Shown here piece by piece: positions 6,623-14,110 of a stretch of 19,265 bases of DNA (positions are counted from its first letter, which is position 1; each line of letters starts with the position of its first letter). Under the pieces are notes generated by a model. The model had not been told where the DNA came from. It ran no database searches and saw only the letters and a program-made list of their open reading frames with translations. Position numbers and translations under genes: made by a program. The DNA is taken from contig CAZXDV010000028.1 of NCBI GenBank assembly GCA_964639535.1, positions 1 through 19,265 on the forward strand. Reading direction: 5' to 3'. Source of the stretch: WLWS01 sp964639535 (GTDB taxonomy: Bacteria > Pseudomonadota > Gammaproteobacteria > Eutrophobiales > Eutrophobiaceae).

Positions 6623-7036
6623 TTACTTACCGCCGCACTTACCTTCGCCGCACTTGCCTTCAGACTTCTTGCTTTCACCGCATTTTCCTTCGCCGCACTT
6701 GCCTTCAGACTTTTTGCTTTCACCACATTTTCCTTCGCCGCACTTGCCTTCAGACTTCTTGCCTTCACCGCACTTGCCTTCGCCGCACTTGCCTTCAGCC
6801 TTCTTGCCTTCGCCGCACTTGCCTTCACCGCATTTGCCTTCTTTCTTCTTGTCGCCACACTTGCCTTCGCCACACTTTCCTTCAGCGTGTGCATCGGCAA
6901 CCATGTAGCCACTTGAAAGCTCATTCATGGAAAACGGGTTCTCGGCAGCATTTGCCAGCGGGCTGACGGCCAGTGATACAGCAAAAGTGGTGCCGAGAGC
7001 AGCAGCAACCGGCTTGAGTGTTGATTTCTTTGACAT
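6623..7036 (-). CDS. bufA: Bufferin/HvfA-type RiPP precursor with twelve EGKCG motifs
   Basis: A 137-residue protein. Residues 1-30 form a Sec signal peptide: basic MSKK, a hydrophobic stretch, and a probable signal peptidase I site after SPLANA. A short spacer (31-51) follows, and the rest is pentapeptide repeats. All twelve Cys (55, 60, 69, 74, 84, 89, 99, 104, 114, 119, 129, 134) lie in EGKCG motifs, arranged as six pairs separated by Cys-free linkers (DKKK, EGKKA, EGKKS, ESKKS, ESKKS). Such Cys are modified by the MNIO enzyme in Hvf and bufferin systems, and the exported product binds copper. The start is fixed by a perfect AGGAGG eight bases upstream (7045-7050). It is the first gene of the operon, directly before the MNIO gene. 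Precursor identity is strong; the metal and exact modification are inferred from the family. Confidence 0.93.
   Translation of the reverse strand: MSKKSTLKPVAAALGTTFAVSLAVSPLANAAENPFSMNELSSGYMVADAHAEGKCGEGKCGDKKKEGKCGEGKCGEGKKAEGKCGEGKCGEGKKSEGKCGEGKCGESKKSEGKCGEGKCGESKKSEGKCGEGKCGGK
6632..6883 (-). repeat. In-gene tandem repeat, 45-bp units (3 x 15 bp)
   Basis: The repeat encodes residues 52-135 of the precursor. The unit is EGKCGEGKCGEGKKS, itself three pentamers; the third has Lys in place of Cys. The first linker is one residue short (DKKK), so the first unit is 42 bp and the later ones 45 bp. Units near the C terminus are nearly identical in DNA, differing mainly at synonymous positions, which points to recent amplification. 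Copy number may vary between strains or be misassembled from short reads. Confidence 0.9.
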
Positions 7037-7062
7037 CAGGGGATCCTCCTGAACTTCAGTTT

Positions 7063-7084
7063 AAAAAATGGGCCAACCTGGCCC
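7063..7084 (-). terminator. Terminator-like hairpin in the leader of the precursor gene
   Basis: Read on the minus strand, GGGCCA-GGT-TGGCCC forms a perfect 6-bp GC-rich stem (7070-7084), followed after one A by six T (7063-7068). This has the form of an intrinsic terminator yet lies only 34 bases upstream of the precursor start codon. It may be an attenuator, the end of lysS transcription, or a stabilising 5' hairpin if transcription starts just before it. Confidence 0.5.
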
Positions 7085-7088
7085 GGTT

Positions 7089-7094
7089 TATATA
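7089..7094 (-). promoter_or_regulatory. Possible -10 (TATATA) of the bufferin-operon promoter
   Basis: TATATA on the minus strand lies about 53 bases before the precursor start codon and immediately upstream of the hairpin. No good -35 hexamer is found 16-18 bases upstream, so the promoter could need an activator or an ECF sigma factor. Other promoters further upstream are possible. Confidence 0.3.
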
Positions 7095-7122
7095 CGTTTA
7101 CACAACTAAACTATTGTTTTCG

Positions 7123-7141
7123 ATTGCAAGAACACTGCAAT
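7123..7141. repeat. 19-bp interrupted palindrome upstream of the bufferin operon
   Basis: ATTGCA-AGAACAC-TGCAAT has perfect 6-bp arms around a 7-base centre. It lies about 30 bases upstream of the possible -10 element, where an activator or repressor operator could sit. I do not recognise it as the box of a known regulator, and no regulator gene is present nearby. Confidence 0.4.
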
Positions 7142-7313
7142 AATTTACCATGACCTTACAGCCATGAGTCTGTGGACACTTCAAGTCCGCAAAAGTTTCT
7201 TGGCATGTGAAATGATGCTGCCCGTGCCGCGATGAATTTGCTCCCGCCCTGGCCCAAAAAGGATTAGTTCTTTAAAATCAACCGGGTACACGATCACCGT
7301 AGTACTCGAAGAT

Positions 7314-8813
7314 TTACGGCTCACCTGCCTGGCGATGACGCATATGGGGGAATAAAATCACGTCCCTGATCGACGGGGAGTCACTCAGAAACATGACCAG
7401 GCGGTCGATGCCAATCCCCTCGCCGGCGGTTGGCGGTAAACCATACTCCAGCGCGGTAATATAGTCCTCGTCAAAATGCATGGCTTCCTGGTCGCCGGCT
7501 TCTTTTTCCCGGGCCTGTTGCTGAAATCGTTCTGCCTGGTCTTCCGGGTCATTTAGCTCGGAAAAGCCATTGGCGATTTCCCGCCCTGCAATAAAGAACT
7601 CAAATCGATCGGTAACAAATGGGTCGTCATCATTTTTCCTGGCCAGGGGTGATACTTCTGTCGGATAGGCCGTGATAAAGGTTGGTGCTACCAGGTTTGA
7701 CTCGACTGTCTTCTCAAAAAGCTCAATTTGCAGCTTTCCAAGGCCATAGCTATCTTCCAGGTGAACATCCATGCCCGTAAGTATCTCCCTCATCCTTGCT
7801 TCAGATTCGAGATCGCTCTCTTCCAGTGTCGGATTATGTTCAAGAATTGACTCTTTTACCGTCATACGCCGAAATTGTGGTTCGAGATCGTATTCCTGCT
7901 CCTGGTAAGCGATGACATGCTTACCGGTAATTTCAAATACGAGTTTTCTCAACAGGTCCTCGGTCAGATCCATCAGGTCATGATAGTCCGCATAAGCCTG
8001 GTAAAATTCCAGCATGGTGAATTCAGGGTTGTGACGTTGTGACAGGCCTTCATTGCGAAAACTGCGATTAATCTCGAAAACCCTCTCAACGCCCCCGACA
8101 ACCAGGCGCTTGAGATAAAGCTCTGGCGCAATACGCAGGTACAAGTCCATATCAAGCGCGTTGTGATGGGTAACAAAGGGTCGTGCGGTGGCACCGCCCG
8201 GTATTACCTGCATCATCGGTGTTTCCACTTCCACAAACCTGTGCTCGCGTAGATAGTTTCGAATGTAGTCGATAACTGCGGAACGAACACGAAACACCTC
8301 GCGACTTTCCTCGTTCATGATGAGGTCAAGATAGCGCTGGCGGTAACGGGTTTCCTGGTCGGTAAGCCCATGAAATTTTTCCGGCAATGGGCGCAGGGAC
8401 TTTGTTAACAATCGAATCGATTCAGCCTGCAAGCTCAATTCGCCCTTGTTGGTCTTCATCATCACGCCACTTATGCCGATGATGTCGCCGATATCCCACT
8501 TTTTGAATTGCTCGTTGTAGACGCCTTCCTCCAGGTCATCCCGGCGCACGTATATCTGTATCTTCCCGGTCATGTCCTGGATATGGGCAAAAGAAGCTTT
8601 CCCCATGATTCTCCTGGTCATCATTCGGCCGGCGATACTGACCCGGATCTGCATTTCTTCCAGCTCCTCCTTGGTTTTTTCACCATAGAGCCCGTGCAGG
8701 TCCTTAGCCAGCGAATCACGTCGAAAATCATTGGGAAAGGCGCTGCCTTTTTCCCTCAGTTGCGTAAGCTGGTCTCGCCTTTGCTGGATGAGATCGTTGT
8801 CGTCATTACTCAT
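7314..8813 (-). CDS. lysS: Lysyl-tRNA synthetase, class II
   Basis: Charges tRNA-Lys with lysine in the cytoplasm. The 499-residue protein has the N-terminal OB-fold anticodon-binding domain (about 57-140) and the three class II motifs: motif 1 around VEVETPM (194-200), motif 2 FRNEGLSQRHNPEF (252-265) and motif 3 GEGIGIDR (464-471). Length agrees with E. coli LysS (505). ATG 8813 has only a weak ribosome-binding site. It lies 62 bases after prfB on the same strand, the conserved prfB-lysS arrangement, and is probably co-transcribed with it. No clear terminator directly follows; the first terminator-like hairpin is about 230 bases downstream, at the head of the bufferin operon. Confidence 0.98.
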   Translation of the reverse strand: MSNDDNDLIQQRRDQLTQLREKGSAFPNDFRRDSLAKDLHGLYGEKTKEELEEMQIRVSIAGRMMTRRIMGKASFAHIQDMTGKIQIYVRRDDLEEGVYNEQFKKWDIGDIIGISGVMMKTNKGELSLQAESIRLLTKSLRPLPEKFHGLTDQETRYRQRYLDLIMNEESREVFRVRSAVIDYIRNYLREHRFVEVETPMMQVIPGGATARPFVTHHNALDMDLYLRIAPELYLKRLVVGGVERVFEINRSFRNEGLSQRHNPEFTMLEFYQAYADYHDLMDLTEDLLRKLVFEITGKHVIAYQEQEYDLEPQFRRMTVKESILEHNPTLEESDLESEARMREILTGMDVHLEDSYGLGKLQIELFEKTVESNLVAPTFITAYPTEVSPLARKNDDDPFVTDRFEFFIAGREIANGFSELNDPEDQAERFQQQAREKEAGDQEAMHFDEDYITALEYGLPPTAGEGIGIDRLVMFLSDSPSIRDVILFPHMRHRQAGEP

Positions 8814-8875
8814 GCTTCAATTATTACCTGTCTGCTTTTGATTGTCATTGCGTTATCAGGGTTGAATTCCCGGTT

Positions 8876-9977
8876 TTAAAGTCCGCTCTTTAAACTGGCC
8901 TCGATAAAATCATCCAGGTCTCCATCCAGGACTGCCTGGGTACTGGAGCTCTCAACACCGGTCCTCAGATCCTTTATTCGACTCTGGTCAAGCACATATG
9001 ACCGTATCTGGCTACCCCAGCCAATATCAGACTTTGCCTCTTCCATTGCCTGCTTCTCAGAATTTAATTTCAGCAGCTCCATTTCGTAGAGCTTGGCACG
9101 CAATTGCTTCATCGCCTGGTCACGATTCTTGTGCTGGGAACGATCGCTCTGGCATTGCACGACAATACCACTTGGAACATGGGTCAAGCGCACTGCCGAG
9201 TCTGTTTTATTAACATGCTGTCCGCCAGCGCCACTGGCACGGTAAGTATCGACGCGTAAGTCTGCAGGGTTAATGTCTACCTCGATACTGTCATCAATTT
9301 CCGGGGACACGAACACAGAGGCAAACGATGTATGACGCCGGTTGCCGGAGTCAAAAGGCGATTTTCTTACCAGTCGATGAACACCTGTTTCAGTTCTCAG
9401 CCAGCCAAAGGCATAGTCACCTTCATAACGCACCGTGGCACTCTTGATGCCTGCCACATCACCCGGGGAAACTTCCACCAGCTCAGTTTTGAATTCGTGT
9501 TGCTCACCCCAGCGCAGGTACATGCGCAGTAACATTTCCGCCCAGTCCTGCGCCTCCGTTCCCCCGGAACCCGCCTGTATATCGAGAAAGGTGTTGTTGG
9601 CATCCATCTCTCCGGAAAACATGCGCCGGAATTCCAGTTCCACCAGCTGCTGCCCGAGTTCTTCCAAATCGACTTCGACCCCGGCAATGGTATCAGCATC
9701 ATTTTCTTCTTTTGCCAACTCCAGTAATTCAGCAGCATCAGCCAGGCTGGTGGTCAGCTTATCAATCGTGCCTACGACTTTTTCAAGTGATGCTCTTTCC
9801 CTTCCAAGGTCCTGCGCTTTTTCCGGTTCGTTCCAGACCGCAGGATCTTCAAGCTCTCGCAGAACCTCCGTTAGCCGATCAGACTTCTCAGCATACTCAA
9901 AGGTACCCCCTGAGAGCTTCGGTACGCTCCTTCTGGTCCTTGATCTGCATCAACAGTGGATTTATTTCAAGTGTCAT
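8876..9977 (-). CDS. prfB: Peptide chain release factor 2, with programmed +1 frameshift
   Basis: Releases finished peptides at UGA and UAA. Translation starts at ATG 9977 (MTLEINPLLMQIKDQ...), reaches CTT as codon 26, then an in-frame TGA (9899-9897). A +1 slip reads GAG from 9898 and continues to 8876, giving 366 residues, against 365 in E. coli. The slip site CTT-TGA is preceded by the internal Shine-Dalgarno-like AGGGGG at the classical spacing. In the joined protein, SPF (anticodon recognition) and SGAGGQHVN (catalytic GGQ) are intact, with Ala in the RASGAGGQ segment where E. coli K-12 has its unusual Thr246. Low RF2 raises frameshifting, so the gene is autoregulated. It lies 102 bases after recJ. 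Confidence 0.98.
9897..9911 (-). promoter_or_regulatory. prfB +1 frameshift signal
   Basis: On the minus strand AGGGGGTACCTTTGA contains the internal Shine-Dalgarno-like AGGGGG, the slippery CTT codon and the in-frame TGA. This is nearly identical to the E. coli signal (AGGGGGTATCTTTGA). Slippage of the peptidyl-tRNA from CUU to UUU is the known mechanism. Confidence 0.97.
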
Positions 9978-10009
9978 CTCTATCACCCGCTTAAAAATTT
10001 TGAGCGCGG

Positions 10010-10038
10010 ATTCTACTACAGCCTCTTCAAGCAATACA
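10010..10038 (-). promoter_or_regulatory. Possible internal promoter before prfB
   Basis: TAGAAT (10015-10010) is a good -10 element, but the hexamer 17 bases upstream, TGTATT, is a poor -35. It lies in the 102-base gap between recJ and prfB and would give a leader of roughly 25 bases. Weak evidence only. Confidence 0.3.
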
Positions 10039-10079
10039 GCTTGGGCCTGTAAATGTACTGCTTATTCGTGATTAACAGG

Positions 10080-11825
10080 TTACAAAGGTGGCGCAAAGGC
10101 AGGTTCAATGTAATTGACAAGGAGCTGTGGCGTCTTTCTTCCTCGAAACTCGTTAACATCAAGGTGATAGGCCAGTTTTACGAATTCACAGTCTTTCGGC
10201 CAGTCACTGTCGGAGGTGTAAAACGCGATGGCATCGACTTCTTTTTCATTGTCAGCAGTACCAAGTCGTAGCTTGAGGTGCTGCTCGCCAACAACACGTC
10301 TCTCCAGCAACCTGAATATTCCATCAAACAGGGGTTCAGGGAAACCCTGGCCCCAGGGCCCGGCACTTTTCAATTGTTCTCCGAGACCGAGGTTAATCTC
10401 ACTGGCTTCAAGTTCTCCATCGGATACCAGCTCATCGTCAAATCCGCTTGCTTCGATCTTTTCCTTTACTGCCAGGTCAAAGTGTTCACAAAACTCCTCG
10501 TAGTCATTTTCTTTTAATGAAAGTCCAGCCGCCATGGCATGACCACCATATTTACTCAGCAAGCCGGGGTTCGCCGTAGCAATTGATTCAAGCACATCAC
10601 GAATATGCACACCCTTGATGGAGCGTGCCGAGCCTTTTAACTGCTGCTCCGATTCACGGGCAAAGACAATAACCGGTCGATGGGTGAACTCCTTGACCCT
10701 GGATGCCAGCACCCCGACAACCCCCTGGTGCCAGTTTTCCCGGTAGAGACAAATGCCATGGGGAAGCGTGTCACGTGAAGCGAGGTTAAGTTCATCAAGC
10801 AGGGTTCTCGCCTCATCTTCCATGTCGGACTGGATTTCACGTCTTTCCCGGTTCAGGGCATCCAGCTTACCGGCAAGTTGCAGGGCTTTTTCCTCGTCAT
10901 CACAGCACAGGCATTCGATGCCGAGGCGCATATCTGTGAGGCGTCCAGCCGCATTGAGTCGCGGTCCAAGGGCAAAGCCAAGATCGCTGGCCACGATCGA
11001 TGCCGGGTTTTTCTTTGAAACCAGGAGCAGCGAGTGGATACCGGGCACGCATCTCTTTTGCCGAATTCTCTGCAGGCCCTGCGCGACAAGCAGGCGGTTA
11101 TTAAAATCCAGCGGAACCACGTCCGCGACAGTACCGAGTGCAACCAGGTCAAGCAGGGATGCCAGGTTTGGTACCGGGATCTGTTTATCTTCGAACCAGC
11201 CTGACTCTTTCAATTTATTTCTCAGTGCTGCGAGTAAATAGAACATCACCCCTACACCAGCAAGGGCCTTGCTGGGAAAGTCATCGCCGCGCAGGTTTGG
11301 ATTTACAATCACGTTGGCATTGGGTAACACTTCACCGGGTATGTGGTGATCAGTGATGAGTACTTCCATTCCCAGTTGCCGTGCCAGGTCAACGCCTTCC
11401 AGGCTGGAAATTCCATTATCAACCGTTATCAACACATCCGGGGACTGGGCCTTTGCCAGCTCCACCACCTCGGGGCTCAGGCCGTAGCCGTGCTCAAAGC
11501 GATCAGGCACGAGGAAATCAACTGATGTGGCGCCCATCGCAGCCAGTCCACGCATGCCCACCGCACAGGCTGTAGCACCATCAGCATCATAGTCTGCAAC
11601 AATGAGCATGCGCTTATTGTCGCGTATGGCATTCGCAATTAACGCTGCGGCATCATCAATATTGCTTAATAGCGTATAGGGTAAAAGCCGCTCCAGGGAA
11701 TAATCAATATCGTCCAGGCTATTGACGTTTCTCGCAGCATAAACACGTTCCACGACGGGGTGGAGCTTACTGGAAAGCCTGGTGACGCTACCGGGTTGGC
11801 GCCGAACAATTGTTTTCTTTTTCAA
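10080..11825 (-). CDS. recJ: Single-strand-specific 5'-3' exonuclease RecJ
   Basis: Degrades single-stranded DNA 5' to 3' in RecF-pathway recombination, mismatch repair and base-excision repair. The 581-residue protein (E. coli 577) carries the DHH-family metal motifs: ADYDADG (77-83), TVDNGIS (134-140) and TDHH (158-161), and a GGHAMAAG motif of the DHHA1 domain in the C-terminal half. The preceding RpfE-like gene ends 29 bases upstream, and prfB follows after 102 bases; recJ-prfB-lysS is a conserved gammaproteobacterial order. No frame breaks are seen. Identification is firm. Confidence 0.97.
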   Translation of the reverse strand: MKKKTIVRRQPGSVTRLSSKLHPVVERVYAARNVNSLDDIDYSLERLLPYTLLSNIDDAAALIANAIRDNKRMLIVADYDADGATACAVGMRGLAAMGATSVDFLVPDRFEHGYGLSPEVVELAKAQSPDVLITVDNGISSLEGVDLARQLGMEVLITDHHIPGEVLPNANVIVNPNLRGDDFPSKALAGVGVMFYLLAALRNKLKESGWFEDKQIPVPNLASLLDLVALGTVADVVPLDFNNRLLVAQGLQRIRQKRCVPGIHSLLLVSKKNPASIVASDLGFALGPRLNAAGRLTDMRLGIECLCCDDEEKALQLAGKLDALNRERREIQSDMEDEARTLLDELNLASRDTLPHGICLYRENWHQGVVGVLASRVKEFTHRPVIVFARESEQQLKGSARSIKGVHIRDVLESIATANPGLLSKYGGHAMAAGLSLKENDYEEFCEHFDLAVKEKIEASGFDDELVSDGELEASEINLGLGEQLKSAGPWGQGFPEPLFDGIFRLLERRVVGEQHLKLRLGTADNEKEVDAIAFYTSDSDWPKDCEFVKLAYHLDVNEFRGRKTPQLLVNYIEPAFAPPL

Positions 11826-11854
11826 GCTACATTTCCAGGCGGGTTAAAACTTTT

Positions 11855-12877
11855 TCAGGCAAGCTGCTCGAGAACACTGTTAAAAGACCGGCTTTTCCTC
11901 CAGAACTTCCAGAAACCGGGCTTGCCCAGGCTATACTCGCGGCGTCGGGTCAGGACCCTCAATTCATTAACGCGGCCTTTCGTTAAACCATCGACCAGTT
12001 TGCTGCACCAGTTTTTCTCGAACTGTAAAAGACGTTGCCGGGCCTGGCCTCGTTGTAGCATGGTCGTTTGAAAATCTGACATGACGACAAGGATGTTTGC
12101 CCTGCCTGTGTCCTGCTCAAGGATTTCGCTGGAATCGGCTGGCAAGGGCAGGCAGGGTGTATTGGATAACATGGACAAGCCCATGGTGCTGTTATCATCG
12201 CTGTAGACCCGGGTCCATCGGCGTTCAAGCAAGCCCGGTAACTTGCCGCAGCCCCAGAACCACAGGCTGTTGACCGGCAATTCACCACGTTCAGCGCGTA
12301 GCCTGTTAATGTCAGCATTGTGTAACTGGATTTGTACTTCGTTCATCAGTCGATGCCAGGTTGAGGCGTGTTCTCCTACGGGCATGAATTCCTGGATATT
12401 CCTGCCAATGACCGAATAAATCTCGGACGTTTTTATAAGCGGCTTATCGTTCAATTTCACATACCAGCGACCAGGTACCGGCACTTCCAGTTCCCAACCC
12501 TGGTCGGTAAAACTACGTCGCACCGATGCTGCCAATGCGAGGGCATCATGCTGGGTCAGGGCAAGGTTATTTACATCCACGAGATTCAGGCTTTTCTGGT
12601 CAGCATGCAGGTGAACCGGGTCCGCCCTCATCCAGTAGCCCTCGGGCTTTTGTTCTCCATCGATAAGGCGACCTATCGCCGCCATGGGAATATCTTCATC
12701 ACTGCCATATTCGCATTGAAAAAGATCGCACAGCGAAGCGGTATAGGGAATTTCGTTTATGGCCCTGCTTTTTGCCCGTGCCAGGATTACTTCAAGAGCA
12801 GGTAATTCAGACTCCCGACCCTGCGCTTCGTATTCGGCATCAAAAAGACCGGGAACAAGTAAGGTAATACTCAGCAT
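11855..12877 (-). CDS. Conserved protein of the RpfE / phosphoglycerate-mutase-like family
   Basis: A 340-residue cytoplasmic protein, with no signal peptide or membrane segment visible. Recognisable family stretches are YWMRADPVHLHAD (81-93), PVPGRWYVKL (133-142) and VNSLWFWGCGKLP (202-214). These resemble proteins annotated as regulatory protein RpfE or as 2,3-bisphosphoglycerate-independent phosphoglycerate-mutase-like, commonly found beside recJ or thrC in Gammaproteobacteria. The biochemical function is not established, and I see no complete set of alkaline-phosphatase-superfamily metal ligands. The gene lies 83 bases after thrC and 29 bases before recJ, all in one direction, so it is probably part of the same operon. 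Family recall is moderate; function should be regarded as unknown. Confidence 0.65.
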   Translation of the reverse strand: MLSITLLVPGLFDAEYEAQGRESELPALEVILARAKSRAINEIPYTASLCDLFQCEYGSDEDIPMAAIGRLIDGEQKPEGYWMRADPVHLHADQKSLNLVDVNNLALTQHDALALAASVRRSFTDQGWELEVPVPGRWYVKLNDKPLIKTSEIYSVIGRNIQEFMPVGEHASTWHRLMNEVQIQLHNADINRLRAERGELPVNSLWFWGCGKLPGLLERRWTRVYSDDNSTMGLSMLSNTPCLPLPADSSEILEQDTGRANILVVMSDFQTTMLQRGQARQRLLQFEKNWCSKLVDGLTKGRVNELRVLTRRREYSLGKPGFWKFWRKSRSFNSVLEQLA

Positions 12878-12960
12878 GAATTTGTCATTGCAAGGGTGGG
12901 GTTACCGGGATCGTCATCTCACTCGTTTTATCGGGCAATGCTCAGCTCAATATCGCAACC

Positions 12961-14082
12961 TCAGCTTATATTGTCGAGAATTGCTTTCTTTACGTTTTCC
13001 AGTTTCGTATCCGTCTTGATAACCGGCGCACTGGCCTGCTGTATTGCTGTATCCGGATCCTTGAGACCATGGCCGGTAAGGGTGCAGGTTACACAGCTAC
13101 CCTCTTCTATTCGATTGCCACGAATGTCCCGCAGTGCACCGGCTACGGAAACAGCTGATGCAGGCTCGCAGAATATCCCTTCTTTCTCTGCCAGTAATTT
13201 TTGCGTCGCCAGTATTTCAGGGTCGTCGAACTCGTCAAACCAGCCTCCTGATTCACGACTGGCCGCCCATGCATTATCCCAGGACTGGGGGTTGCCGATT
13301 CGAATTGCGGTGGCCACTGTTTCAGGGTTTTCTACGGGAGCCCCTCGCAGGAAAGGCGCGGCACCACTTGCCTGGTACCCCAGCATTTTCGGCCTGCCAT
13401 CAACCACGGCAGATGCACCGAGTTTACAACTTGAATCACAGTAACTGCAGGCCTCGGTATGCTGGCCAGCATATTCACTGAAGCCAATCCAGTACGCGCT
13501 GATATTACCGGCGTTTCCAACAGGCAGGCAGTGGTAATCAGGTGCACGACCCAGGTCATCCAGGATTTCAAATGCCGCGGTTTTTTGCCCCTGTAGCCGG
13601 TAGGGGTTAATGGAGTTGACAATAGAAACCGGTGCTTCAGTAGCCACTTCCTTGACCAGGCGCATACCATCGTCAAAATTTCCTTCAATCTGGATGACAA
13701 CCGCACCCTTCATCATTGCCTGTGCCAACTTGCCCAGGGCTATTTTTCCCTCCGGGATAAGCACAAAGGCACGAATACCCGCGCGAGCCGCATAGGCGGC
13801 TGCCGAAGCGGATGTATTGCCGGTGGATGCGCAGATAATCGCTTCTGACCCTTCTGATACCGCCTGGGTCACCGCCATGGTCATGCCGCGATCCTTGAAA
13901 GAGCCGGTTGGATTCAGGCCCTCATATTTTACATACAGGTCAATATTTTTCTCATTCGCCTCGGGAATATTCTCCAGGCGAATCAGGGGTGTGCGCCCTT
14001 CTCCCAGGGAGATAACCCGGGTATCAGCGGCCACGGGCAGGCGTTCACGATAGCGTTCAATTAAACCGGTATAACGAGACAT
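12961..14082 (-). CDS. thrC: Threonine synthase, with a Cys-containing insertion
   Basis: Converts O-phosphohomoserine to threonine with pyridoxal phosphate, the last step of threonine synthesis. The 373-residue protein is of the short type (fold type II). The PLP lysine is Lys63 in GLNPTGSFKDRGM (55-67), and the phosphate-binding loop includes PVGNAGNIS (187-195). The segment 203-230, before PKMLGYQASGAAP, is longer than I expect for the family and holds C212-x2-C215-x3-C219. The gene lies 28 bases downstream of hom, the usual pairing in threonine biosynthesis. No strong ribosome-binding site precedes ATG 14082, suggesting translational coupling to hom. Confidence 0.95.
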   Translation of the reverse strand: MSRYTGLIERYRERLPVAADTRVISLGEGRTPLIRLENIPEANEKNIDLYVKYEGLNPTGSFKDRGMTMAVTQAVSEGSEAIICASTGNTSASAAAYAARAGIRAFVLIPEGKIALGKLAQAMMKGAVVIQIEGNFDDGMRLVKEVATEAPVSIVNSINPYRLQGQKTAAFEILDDLGRAPDYHCLPVGNAGNISAYWIGFSEYAGQHTEACSYCDSSCKLGASAVVDGRPKMLGYQASGAAPFLRGAPVENPETVATAIRIGNPQSWDNAWAASRESGGWFDEFDDPEILATQKLLAEKEGIFCEPASAVSVAGALRDIRGNRIEEGSCVTCTLTGHGLKDPDTAIQQASAPVIKTDTKLENVKKAILDNIS

Positions 14083-14110
14083 AACTTAATAAGAGTTGTG
14101 ATCTAAATTG

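Noticed and set aside
6632..6883. Regular repeats resembling a CRISPR or minisatellite array
   Set aside because: The repeats are in frame, have no unique spacers and encode the EGKCG array behind a signal peptide and a strong ribosome-binding site; they are coding.
6654..6908. Plus-strand open frame of SPHLPS-type repeats
   Set aside because: Antisense reading of the same 45-bp repeat; proline-rich low complexity with no ribosome-binding site.
6550..6924. Open frame on the minus strand crossing the N run, rich in KASAAK-like repeats
   Set aside because: It is the shifted reading of the precursor repeats and passes through undetermined bases; no start signal or family features.
9897..9899. 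In-frame TGA suggesting that prfB is a pseudogene
   Set aside because: It is part of the conserved programmed frameshift signal; the joined product is full length with intact motifs.
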